Position numbers and translations under genes: made by a program
Part shown: one piece after another, positions 50,946-61,743 of the stretch
Numbering within the stretch: position 1 is the first letter of the stretch
Layout of the letters: every line of letters starts with the position of its first letter
Assembly (NCBI GenBank): GCA_942159475.1
Contig: OW804094.1
Coordinates: forward strand, 8,005,555 to 8,069,554
Direction of reading: 5' to 3'
Source of the DNA: Sthenelais limicola
Lineage: Eukaryota; Annelida; Polychaeta; Phyllodocida; Sigalionidae
DNA length: 64,000 bases
Notes under the pieces: generated by a model
Database searches by the model: none
The model's input: only the letters and a program-made list of their open reading frames with translations
What the model was told of the DNA's origin: nothing

Positions 50946-53900
50946 TTAATGCATGTCAATGAAAGGCAGCAAAGATGTAGGTACCTCCCCCTGGTGTGGG
51001 ATATTGTGTTGTTTGACAGCTCGTGCTGCTAAACACTTGAGAGTCATGTGATCTACAAGGCAGATCTTATAGGATGTGGCTAGTGCTAACTCCACCCCTG
51101 CAACCTTCCCCTCGTTGTTCTTAGTGTCCACATGAGCTCCGTGCTTTATAAGCGTGTTGATGATCGCCTCGAGGTTTTTCGTCTCGACTTCTTCGGCCAG
51201 TCCGAACGCTTCGGCGCAGACGTGCAGCGGCATACTGTGGCCATCGTCATAACCATTCACATCGGCCCCACACTCCAACAACACCTCTACCACTTCCAGA
51301 CTGGGGAAATGTGAGTAGAACTCCTCAGACACTTTAGATGACTTCCAGTCAATGGCCAGGTGGAGTAAGGACTTGCCATTGAGACCCCGGCATTGCAGAC
51401 CGACGGTTCGGTGGACGCGACGCTTGAACGCGAGCATCTGGTCCTGTGTTTTGGGCATCTTGGTGAGGAGGTGGATGAGGTGGAGGAGCAGTAGCATGAG
51501 CAGGTGGAATTCCTCCTGTTGGTGAATGTGAATGGGCTTAGCTGAGACCATGTCCTTAGCAGCCTCCACTTCTTTCGATGCCATTTCTAGCACCTGAAGT
51601 TAGAATAGATAGTAGTTAGAAATAGATAGGTAGAGTCAAAACCCAACAAAGAATATTGATTAAGGCCGTGAGTTTAACTTTAAATGTTTAAGGCCTCAAA
51701 AATCAGCAGAACACAGTGAAACGGCATAATTTTACTCAAAATTTTCCCTGGGGAGTATGCCCCCGACGCCCCTAGATGGTAGCTTGCCCCAGCTATGATG
51801 TCAAATATTTCTGGCGAAAAACCATATAAGCCAATTTTTTTTTAATACATTTTACAAAAAAGCCATTAAAAGCACAAGGAACTGTCAAAAAGTACATTTC
51901 CTTTGTTTAAAACAACTATTGTTATAACATTTATATTTTTTTCAGTTCCTGGAAGGTGGTTTCCTTTAGAATGAAAAAGAAAAAATTACTCCCCCCCCCC
52001 CCTACCTACTTTTCAGCCAGATAAATTGGAAACGCGCCTACATAGATTTTACACCTACATTGGGGGCCTTTGTTATACAGCAGATGTTTCTTTTTAGTAT
52101 AAACCTCACTAGAGTATGCATTTCTGTAGAAATCTAAAACAGCTAAATTAAAAGAAGGATATTATATTCCATGAACTAATAGATATCTGAAGTGAAAGAA
52201 TACATTAAAATCACACCATTGCAATATTTCTAAACCTGCTCAAATACCAAGTTACTTAAGGGTCAATTAATGATATGGAAATACAAATCTATCATCACTA
52301 TTATAATTCCCTACAACACGAATGTAGGTATTGTATGTATCAAATATTTTGGCTTCTGAAAATATTTAATGTCAATGTAACATGACATTTCAAAGTGGTC
52401 TTATTCAAAAGAATTAAGCATAGTTTGTTTTGGTTTTTTTTAAAAAAAAACCTTAGTCACAATCACTACTTTCCAGTTCCAGTTATATATCATTACTAGT
52501 AAACTTAGAATACGTACATGAATTTGGTTAATGCAAAACTTTCAGGCTAGACAATGAGATACTAAACACCTTCCTGATTTTTTTTTATAGAAAATTTCAA
52601 GGTTTTAGAAAATAATTTCAAGGTCCATTTGATATATTTCACGATCTCATTTTTAGCTTGTTCCCAAATAGTCAGTTATGCGAATTTTAAATAATGGAAG
52701 GTTTTATTTTGATTGAGAATAGTTTATACAATATTCCACATTTATTTGGGAATAGTTTAAGCAACTCTACCAAGAGTGAGTGAGTGATTAATGCTTTATG
52801 CCCTAACTACAGATTTGTCAATAGACAAAATATGGGAGATTTCTCTACAACTTTTAACTATTTTGACCTGGAATTTTATGAGTAGCCTATCACCGACCAA
52901 CCTCAAGACATTTGTTTTTATATAATTCCTATCCCTCTAATGTGCAATCCAAATCAAACATGGAAAAAATCACCATGTAATTCAGAACCCATGAAAAGGA
53001 CCAAAGAGGTCAGAAATGTGCCTAGTTTGGAGTGCGATTACCAGGGCTCGAAAAAAACCTATCAACATTGGGCAAGTAGCAGTCAAGATTTACTTGCCCA
53101 ACATTTTTCACTTGCCCAATTTATTTGCAGAATTATAAACGAAATCATGCTATCTGTATGTATCTTGTTTCATTGTAAGTAGACATCACAACAGGGGTTT
53201 AAATCGGTGCTGTAGAGATTTTCACTTGCCCAATCGGGCAACTAACATTAAATTTTACTTGCCCAGACATTTTTTACTTGCCCCGGGCAACTAAACATAG
53301 GTTTTTTCGAGCTCAGCCCCCTAAGATTATTTTAAAAAAAAAAAAAGGTCCCAACCTGTAGCACATCATCATATTGGACAGCTTCATTAGTATAACCCGC
53401 AGTATGTTCTTCAAATATCTCCCAGAAAAGTTTGCATAATGCTTGCAGTGTGAAAAGGCACTCGTGGTTGAGGGGTTCATTCTTCTGGTGTCTCAGCTGG
53501 AAGGCATATTTCCAGAGGTCTACACACCGCTGGTAGCGATGCGTGTCTGCATAGACTGCCCCTCGGTACATCAAGCCAAAGATGGTGTCCTTATGATCAG
53601 GGCCTAATATTCGCTCCCTGATCAGTAAACTTTGCATATAGATAGCATCATTATCACTGGATGTTTTCTCCAGTTCCTCTGAATTGCCAGCCTCGACTGC
53701 GTTTTGATATGCGGAGTTGGGCTTGACCGCTTTAGTCCTTTCATTAGTAGGGTACTCGACGCCTAGCTGATTGGCGCGTTGTTTCAACTCCATGCTGTGT
53801 TTCCAGATCTGTAATGCTCTTTGAATATCATGTTTTTCGTCGACGAAGTTCGTTCCCAGGAGCTCGTATGCTTCGATCTGCCGATGAAGCGGAGGTTTTA

Positions 53901-54663
53901 CTTTGTTGGTGAGATACTCTAGAATATCCACATACCCTCGGAGACTGGCTGTATGGATCGCATCGTCCCCGAAGTCATTCACTTTGTAAGGATCAGAGCC
54001 ATGTTTAATTAATAGCTTGACTGTCTCCATCCGACCCTCGCGGATTGCATAGTGAAGGGCTAAATTGCCAGAATTGTCCTGCGCGTTGGGGTCCGCGTTC
54101 TTCTCGATGAGATACCGACACAGATCGACACTTTGTACAGAGTTGATGAGGCACGTTCCGCCATTTACATTTGGCATGTGAATATCAGCACCATTTTCCA
54201 CAAGATATTTCACTACTTCGATGTTGGTCATAAAACACGCCGAACGCACTGGAGTGGACTGAGTGTCGGAGGTGGCGTTGACATCAGCGCTGTGTTTTAT
54301 GAGTAGTTTGACGACATCTAACTTATTAGCGACTGCAGCACACCACAGAGGGGTGACTTGGTGTTTAGACCGATCCTCCTGTACTTCATAAGTCCCCCTC
54401 TGCTCGATATCACCCCCGCATTCTTCAAGTATATAGTTTACAAAATTTACAAGTCCTTGTTGGGCGGCTACGAAGAGCGGAGGGTTGCCGTCGATGTTGA
54501 TGGAGACGATTTTCTGTTTGTCTTCCCGCCTCAGGCCCTTCATGAGGAACTTGGCTTTGACTAGTTGGTCCTTCTTGACGCACTTCATCAAGTCCGTCGC
54601 CAGTTGTTGAATCCGTGCGAGGACGATGGGCGCACTGTTGACATTCCCGTTGCAGTTCGCCAT
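50946..54663 (-). CDS. FEM1: FEM1-like ankyrin-repeat substrate receptor of CUL2 E3 ligase
   Basis: Two coding exons, 54663-53356 (ATG, MANCNGNVNSAP) and 51593-50946, joined CAG|GTG in phase 0; the donor is GTTGGG. The product is 651 residues (human FEM1 proteins are about 617-669). Ankyrin repeats run at about residues 55-260 (GNPPLFVAAQQGLVNFV, TPLWCAAVANKLDVVKLLI, GNLALHYAIREGRMETVKLL). Then come the FEM1 helical domain (YELLGTNFVDEKHDIQRAL, RERILGPDHKDT, YRGAVYADTHRYQRCVDLWK), more ankyrins (LLHLAIDW, VLLECGADVNGYDD) and the VHL-box-like C-terminus (LKCLAARAVKQHNIPHQGEV). FEM1 proteins recognise C-terminal degrons for CUL2 ubiquitin ligase. Paralog A, B or C cannot be decided. A 3' splice site (TTTTGTAG) directly precedes the ATG. 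Confidence 0.92.
51594..53355 (-). other. Intron of FEM1-like gene
   Basis: 1.76 kb. Holds a hAT-like MITE (53042-53316) and, at 51740-52110, an old dispersed repeat sharing TTTTCAGCCAGAT and GGAAAC-CGCCTA with 62985-63045. Confidence 0.7.
53042..53316. mobile_element. hAT-like MITE in FEM1 intron
   Basis: Left end CAGGGCTCGAAAAAAACCTA, right end TAGGTTTTTTCGAGCTCAG, an imperfect inverted repeat. The interior repeats TTACTTGCCC and TCACTTGCCCAAT. Ends starting CAGGGCTCGA with GGGCAAGT interiors are common in animal non-autonomous hAT elements, from memory. No 8-bp target copy was found. Confidence 0.6.
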
Positions 54664-57176
54664 CTACAAAAGAATATTATTGTTGAAATATAATATGATA
54701 TAAATGGATAGTTATGCATATAAAGAATGTTTTGAATTGAATATAAATATTACGTTTTAAAAGGAGAACTACCAACTGTTCGGATACTCTTATAGTTGAA
54801 TTCGTGGGTTGATTCGAGTGATGAACAAACATAGGAAAATTGATAAAGGGTAAAGTTCGCCATCTATAAAAAAATATAATTTTTTTAAAAAGAAATTTTC
54901 TTGCAATACAATTTCGGGAGACCGGATATTCTCATATACACCAGATGAAAACATGGATAAACTACATGCATTAAAGTTATAATTTTTATGTTAGATGATT
55001 TCCGTCAATAAAGTTTTTTAGATCACGCTAGCCACTCGCACCAGGATTTATTTGCTGGAACTGCGGTGATATCTGATGAGTTACCATAAGAGAAAGTGAA
55101 ATACAAATTAATACATAATGTTGATGGAGACAGTATCCAGTATACACAGGGTCTCCGCGCTTTTGGACTGAAGAAATTCAAGGCTTTTCTAGAACTTTTC
55201 AGACCCATTTTTAGTGATTTTCAAGGCCGATATTAATACTTTTATATTAAACCTTAATGACGGGACCTGGGGGTTGTACTTATTGTTTATACAGGCCAAT
55301 GGTTATTTAACCAGTTTTATATTGTTTAGATTTGTTACACAGCGTATCTTCAGACAAGTGACATCATATATTTTGAAATAGACAGAGGCCAACCAGAAAA
55401 AAAGGACCTGCAGAAATAGTAAAGGAGAAGCAATGATAATGTTACTAGGACTCGACAGAGATGAGATAAGATAGGAGGAAACGTACAATTCCTAGAACAT
55501 TGCTTTAAATCATCAAAGATAAGGTAAGCAGATAAGATAGACACGTAAGATACCAGGTACGGGACCTTTGACCCTAGTCCTAGAACACTTATCTATCCTC
55601 TAGATTATGAAGTGATTCAAATTCTTTTGTTTGGGAAGGAGTTATATTAGTATATGTCTGGCGAGGGGAAAAGCACCCATAGGCGTGTTGGGGGAAATTT
55701 GAAAATTTATTTTGATGATTTTAATATTATCTGTCCTATACTCTATAGTATTATTTATCTTTAAGATTGTACTACTATAAGATATGGATGAAAATTGTTT
55801 CTCTTCACTAGACTACTGACTGTGATTATCCCACCTTATTACATGTGTTGTCTGTATTGCTATGAATCTATATGTTTTCTTGCGAACAACTCATTGTAAT
55901 ATAGGCTGGGCCCATTAGATTCAGAACATCCTGGATATCTGGGAAATGTAACCACAGTTAAAATAAAATCTTAAAAAAATAAAAATAGTATAGATTATGA
56001 AGTGATTCAAATTCTTTTGTTTGGGAAGAGTTATATTATCTTGCATAGATGAAAGTGGGGCCATGGCAAAAATACTGAAATGTGACTGGCGAGGGAAAAA
56101 GTACCCATAGGCGTATTGAGGAAAATTTATTTTGATGATTTTAATATTTGAAAGTTTCGATGAACTTTTGTAAATCAAATTTGGTGAAATATTTCTGACA
56201 ATTTGAGAACTATTCGAAAATGTTGGGTTACAAATGATGGAATTTGGGCGAAATTCAACAAATTTATAAAGTTTAAAAAATACTGATTTCAATCTAAATA
56301 CTGAAGGCTTTCATCCCCGAATATTTCTCTCCTGCTCTTGTTGAATGAACAAAAAATTTTATTTTTTTCCCGGTCGTTCAAGTGTTGGTGTCCCACCTCG
56401 CCTTGTCTCTCACCACCATAGACTTACAGTAATAGTATCATAGTATAGCTTATACCTAGGCCCTATATATTAATTCATGATAATACCGTCAATCTTTTCA
56501 AGATGCCAAGAACAGATCCACAAGCTTATTCTGGGGGAAATAGTCATAATTTTTAAGAAAAACAACGTGTTCAGAAGAATGGCAGTACAGTATGAGGGGC
56601 AGAAAGGAGGGAGATAGAAACATTGTGGATAAGGGATAAAACATACGGTAATTCTTTTTGTACAGGACTGGTGATGCAAAAGTGTTGATCAGTGTTCGTT
56701 TTTCTGGAATTATGAATAGGAGGTAGTCCCAATTAAATTATTCAGAAACGGAAATAAATAAATAACTTGCCGGTAATGTCGACTTTGAACGAAACACTGG
56801 TATAACAACTATTGAACTAAGTCTACCGCAAATATTAGGTTTTATCTTCACTTGTTAGTGACCAGATTCTGTAAAATTTCTATTTACAGAAAGCCTACTC
56901 AGTATCAGGTACCGTACGAAAACCGTTCATATTCCATCTTAGTAATGAATCTAATAGTGCTGAACTGATAAATAAATCTACGAGCAAAGCCCATTATGTG
57001 GAATATAAACACTTCTGGAATAGGAATAAATGTTCGTATTACAATGGTGAGTTGGGTAGAACTTAGGTCCACTTGGTGGATGGTCATTTCTGCTGTGACT
57101 GAGTCAGTCGAAGCCGAGATACGCAGTGTCTGGGCGGTTTACGGGGCAATATGAGAGAAAGTTCTATTATTCTTAC
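54664..57176 (-). other. 5' UTR intron of FEM1-like gene
   Basis: 2.5 kb between the UTR exon and the ATG exon. Contains a direct duplication: 55598-55730 and 55989-56150 share AGATTATGAAGTGATTCAAA, CACCCATAGGCGT or TACCCATAGGCGT, and TTTATTTTGATGATTTTAAT. No nested gene recognised. Confidence 0.6.
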
Positions 57177-57212
57177 CTCAAGTGCTTGAGCTTTAGTTCT
57201 TCTACAACTAAT
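57177..57212 (-). other. 5' UTR exon of FEM1-like gene
   Basis: On -, AAGCTCAAGCACTTGAG is followed by donor GTAAGAA (57176-57170); the partner acceptor is directly before the ATG at 54663. The start is set by the TATA box about 30 bases upstream. Confidence 0.55.
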
Positions 57213-57236
57213 CCTTCAGTCCATGAAGGCTTTCCG

Positions 57237-57243
57237 ATTTATA
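57237..57243 (-). promoter_or_regulatory. TATA box of FEM1-like gene
   Basis: TATAAAT on - (GGTCTTATAAATCGG), preceded upstream by GC-rich sequence with AGCCATCTTGCTT (57291-57303), a YY1-like site. Confidence 0.55.
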
Positions 57244-57303
57244 AGACCCCGATTTAACGAAAACCACCGCCCATTTTCCCGTCTTTGAAGCAAGATGGCT
57301 GGA

Positions 57304-58188
57304 CCCAAGGCAGGCGAAGGCTGAGAGATTCCCCCGTAGTGACGTCAGAAACACGTGATAGCGCCACGCGAGAGGGAATTCCCCACAGTAGTGCAGAATC
57401 CAGTAAGTAGAGGTCGCCTCGTATGTTCTCCCGCCATTGGCACTCGAGGAACTATCCGGTTAGATAGATTTGGATTTCTCGGGACATATGGGATGTAGGC
57501 ATTGGGGTTGTTTATCTTTCAGTCGACGAAGCACATTTTTCTGTGCAAACTTTAGGAATAAATATCATATAGAAATCATTTTACAGGCTTAGGCCTAGAC
57601 ATATACGTATTTTGATCTACTTTATTTATTTTCTCAAAATAGCCCCTCACTTCTGCTTGTTACTTCAGCTACATTTCTAAATCACATTTAGGACTAATTA
57701 ATTGGATGGCAATCAAGCATCTACCGAAATATTTGTTTGCATCCTAGTGGACTAACCTAAGTCTCATTAACCACTTTCGCAAAAGCGAAATGTAATCACC
57801 TTCATCATAAAAAGTTGGCAATATGGATTCATAAACGCAGTGATTGAACTGTACCTTGAACCTCCCAGGTACACATGTTTCATAGGAGATCGAACGGTAT
57901 TGTATATATTACAGAGTCTAGGCCCAAAGTTGAGAGGGTCCCTTCAAACAAAGGGAAAGCCTCTCGCCTCAACTATAATTCCCATTATAATTCCGTTAAG
58001 ACCGCAACATGTCAAAATATTCCCATTAGAACGCCGAATCCTAGGTCAGGAAACCGATTACCGAAGTAGATGTCTAATCACTGACGTACCATTCTTATCT
58101 GATCTGAGCGTTTGGACATAGAGTGTCCTCCTTTCCACCCCATTGGGACAGGTCAACCAATCAACATGAATCAAAGATAAACAGAAAG
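57304..58188. other. Upstream of FEM1-like gene, no gene supported
   Basis: Promoter-proximal GC-rich part to ~57440, then AT-rich sequence; open stretches at 57840-58121 have no recognisable product. Ends with the LINE target site (58176-58188). Confidence 0.5.
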
Positions 58189-59497
58189 GACCGCTAGTCT
58201 CGTGACCTCATTCTAACTAGGTTGGGAAACCCCCACTGACGGCACCCCACTTGGGGACCAACGCGTTGGTGACCCCTATATCATAACATTACGTCGGAAA
58301 TGACAGCAGTTTTCTCCCTAATATAAAGATCAGATAATATATGTAAATGCCTAGAATTCATAAGCAACGTGTTAGTTATCAATAATCAAAAAACGGTGAA
58401 GATTGTGACCATCCTGAATGATGTATTAGATTATGTTCTTTATCTCCCATAGTGACTCTATATACCCGGCATTTTGACAGGTCCCGACACACCCCTTTCT
58501 CGGCCAATCTCGGCCGCTCTTGTGACACACTTGCAGGCCCTAGACATACAAATCAACAGTAAAATATTAGATATTCGATCATGTTCTAGTAAAGCTATAT
58601 ACAATGCGCTGGTTGAAGGCATGAAAGTAAAGAGGGAGAAACTATACAAATGGAGAGAGTATTTGGGTTTAAGTGAGGTAGAGTTTTCTAACCTTTCTTG
58701 GAACGATGTATTTAGTAACCCATACAGAACAACGTGTGAAACAAGGTTACAGGTTCTCCAGTATAGGATTCTCCACAGAACGGTAACGTGTAACTTATAT
58801 TTAAAAAATGCCTCATTCAGAGATCACCCAGGGTGCTCTTTTTGTGACGAGAGAGATGATAATTATAATACATTTTTTTATTTCCTGTCCAAATACTGAA
58901 AGGCTTTGGAAAAAGATTTTCAACCTAATAGATTCGGTGGGTTACCTCAACGAAGACATAGGAGGTAGGAGAATAGTTGAAAGAAACACAAATGGTGAAT
59001 GGAACATACAGAAAATAAATATTATGTTCGGCGTTAATAAGAAAGGCCCAAATGTGAAAATAATTAACTGGGTAATCCTTAACACAAAAGCATTTATTCA
59101 TCGGCAGAAGCTGTTTCACCAAGGAGAAATGGAGTGGATGTTCTATATTCACGAGTTAAGATCAAAACTATCGATTATACTGTACCAAAATAAGTTAAGC
59201 ATAATAAGTAAGGTGGAAAATACCTCCTGGAAAAAGTTCTTTGCGGACATAACGGATACTCTTAGAGAAAATAATGGTTAGCTGTGTTTCTGTCGCCTAG
59301 GCGAAACCCAAAATGTCCTAATAGGTTTTTTCTCTCTTAATGCTACATGCATGGTTCGAAAACAGGCAAAACAAATATTATATGTTACATCGGAAGAGGA
59401 AGGGCATATGTAGATCTCGATGTTTATATGCTCGGATGGAAGATAGCTTTGTTGACAGATTGAATAAAGAAGATGATGTAAAAAAAAAAAAAAAAAA
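58189..59497 (+). mobile_element. 5'-truncated LINE with poly(A) tail and target duplication
   Basis: GATAAACAGAAAG occurs at 58176-58188 and again at 59498-59510, immediately after an A18 tail (about 59480-59497). That is the signature of target-primed reverse transcription. The insert encodes only the C-terminal end of a LINE ORF2 and about 200 bp of 3' UTR. Confidence 0.8.
58520..59281 (+). pseudogene. LINE ORF2 C-terminus with RT-associated zinc finger, frameshifted
   Basis: First frame to about 58860: WREYLGLSEVEFSNLSWNDV, LQVLQYRILHRTVTCNLYLK, then CSFCDERDD. The match then continues in another frame as HFFISCPNTERLWKKIF, WVILNTKAFIHRQKLFHQGE, ending at 59281. Together this is the C-x2-C...H...C zinc-binding region (zf-RVT type) at the C-terminus of some LINE polymerases. 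A one-base change in the T-run near 58868-58876 explains the shift. No RT catalytic part is present; non-functional. Confidence 0.75.
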
Positions 59498-59510
59498 GAT
59501 AAACAGAAAG

Positions 59511-60715
59511 AGTTTCTTAGTTGGATTATACTGGTTGCTAAATGTTTTATTTATAAACAAAACATGTTTCATGGCAACAATATAGCCGTTCAAGCCCTTA
59601 TAAAAGAGGTAGGAGTTCATTACAGAGTAAAAGAATACACTAATGTAATAATGTGGTAGAGCGAAATAAAGACCAGAGAGTGGCACCACCTAGTGAATGA
59701 AATGGAAGATGTACCCTTGAGGAAAAAGTTATTTTATTATTCCCGTTTGAAAACCAATATTTTGAGTACCGTAGTTAGTGTGGTTGCGTGTAAAATAAGA
59801 ACACCCGCCCCCCACCCAAAAAAAATCAAACAAAATAAAATAAAATAAAAATAATAAAAAAAAAATCAGAAAAGAATGACATGTTTTAGCATTGCAGAAG
59901 CCTGGTTGGTAGGATATCTTGAAAAAAGTTTTTTGTTTAAAAAAACAATTAAACATGAATCAAAGAACAAAACACCCATGTCATTGGGGGAAATTAACTG
60001 TTTTATTCCATGAGAGGTTGGGGATATATATGCGGACTATGTCACATATTTGGCACATTTGAAACATATATTTATACATCTAATGCTAAATTCATGCATT
60101 ATTTCAGATACATGAAGTAAGAAAAAAATATGATAAGCACAGTAGTTCATACATCATCAATCAATATAAACTTAATCTAAACTTTTACCCAGCAATATTA
60201 GGAATGGGATTGATTATAATCTTTAAGGAGAACTTAAAAAGGTATAAGGATGAATTAATGAATAGAACATTACTACAATATGTATATTTTTTTTTCAAGT
60301 TTGATAATAAAAAGTTGATTATCCTCTGACGGTTAAAAGTGAATACTCAGTTTCCTTGTCTCTATATGTATATATGTGACAAAACCATGTATATTGTATA
60401 TAAGAAACCCTCTGACAATTTCTATTGATACTTTTGATGTTAGCAATCGCTGGGAAAAGTGCACCACTTTAGTGTATAATACATTTCTGAATAAAACATT
60501 TAATATATATATATATATATTATCAGATGTGTATAATATAATATATCCGCGGTATAGCGAAATATTGGTAACAGATAAATATATATAATTTTCCTGGTAA
60601 ATACGAAACTATTTGACTTATAATATTATTAAATAATCAATGGCACGTACAGATGATATATTGATGTGAAATTGAACATTACATTCTGACAACCTTTAAG
60701 GTCATAAACCAAATT
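59511..60715. other. Intergenic, A/T-rich, no gene supported
   Basis: A-rich run at 59817-59866 and TATATA tract at 60503-60520; nothing else recognised. Confidence 0.5.
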
Positions 60716-61029
60716 GTGATGTGTTACAGAAAAATGATCCACAAGTCGCAAAATTGATATTTCTCAAAGTGTTTCATTCACTTGTAAGAACTCGTTGTCG
60801 AAATGTTTACATTTTTGGGGAGCTCTGTAGCATGAATTATTGCAATTTTCCCCCCAAAAAATAAAGATATCATTCTTAAAAAATACTTATTAGATGTTTG
60901 CACTGTTTACTATCATTAGAATCGGCTTGATCTCATCTTTTCAAATATTATGATGCTATTTAAAAAATATGATGCGATCTCAAAATCCATTTTTTGCGAC
61001 TTGTAACTCATTTTGCCTTAACACATCAC
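60716..61029. mobile_element. MITE family D copy at the 3' end of rolling-stone-like gene
   Basis: Starts GTGATGTGTTACAGAAAAAT, ends TCATTTTGCCTTAACACATC then ACA. It lies 10 bases beyond the stop codon of the - strand gene (61042-61040), so it forms nearly all of that gene's 3' UTR. Confidence 0.78.
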
Positions 61030-61039
61030 AAATAAATCA

Positions 61040-61575
61040 TTACTCTTCAAATCCTGCATTAACAGAACCAGCACCACTGATAACTTTCACACGAGGAATT
61101 TCCCCCGAGTTGGTCGTCCCATTTGTTGTTCCATTCTCCACAGGAGCACTCGAAACAACTCCATTCTCTCGGTTAGCATTGCCCGTGACTGGGCTAACCT
61201 CATATTCATCCGCTTTGAACGAACTGCATTTACAACAAAGCAACTCGTTAGTGAACACTCGTAGACTATACAACCCGAATAGGAAGATCCACAGCGCAGG
61301 TATAGCTGCAAATACTGTCACACAAGAAGTAATAGCTGCAAGTGCGGGCTCCCCCCAGAAATCAAGGACGAAGTAAATGTAGTTTCGTCCTGCTGGGTCT
61401 GTGCCCCCTGCAGCCTGGTAAATGACGGTGAAGATGATGTAGGAGAGGCCGTACAACATGGGGTACCAGACGTGAAGGATCCGGAGAGGCATGGCGGTGA
61501 TGAACAGGTCGACGAACACGTACACTGTGTTTATGGCATGGGTGTTTAGTCCCACAGGGTCTAAACCCATCGAAG
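61040..61575 (-). CDS. Rolling-stone-like membrane protein, last exon
   Basis: Terminal exon read on -: acceptor TTTCTCTTTCAG, then SMGLDPVGLNTHAINTVYV to a TAA at 61042-61040 (about 178 residues). It contains several hydrophobic spans (VYVFVDLFITAMPLRILHVW, YGLSYIIFTVIY, ALAAITSCVTVFAAIPALWI, FLFGLYSL), the family signature AAGGTDPAGRNYIYFVLDF, and a polar cytoplasmic-type tail. Animal rolling stone proteins are multipass membrane proteins; the fly founding member acts in myoblast fusion. Upstream exons are not visible between 61575 and the right edge and probably lie outside. The first codon is split across the intron. Family assignment is from memory of the THxxN, P-RxLH and YIYxxLD motifs. 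Confidence 0.78.
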
Positions 61576-61743
61576 CTGAAAGAGAAAATGGTTTATTGCA
61601 ATCAGTGGAGATATTAGAGTCAAAATTAGTCCAGAGAATCTTTGTTATAAAAAGGTAGACTCGTCTGATTCTGGGACAGTATTGATAATTGCCAAATGTG
61701 TCTTTAATTATGGGATCCAAATTTGAGGGTATTTATAGAATAT

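Noticed and set aside
53042..53316. 8-bp target duplication around the hAT-like MITE
   Set aside because: Flanks GCGATTAC and CCCCCTAA do not match, so the hAT assignment rests only on ends and interior.
57840..58121. Part of the LINE upstream of 58189
   Set aside because: Target-site copies place the LINE start at 58189, so this open stretch is outside the element and has no motif.
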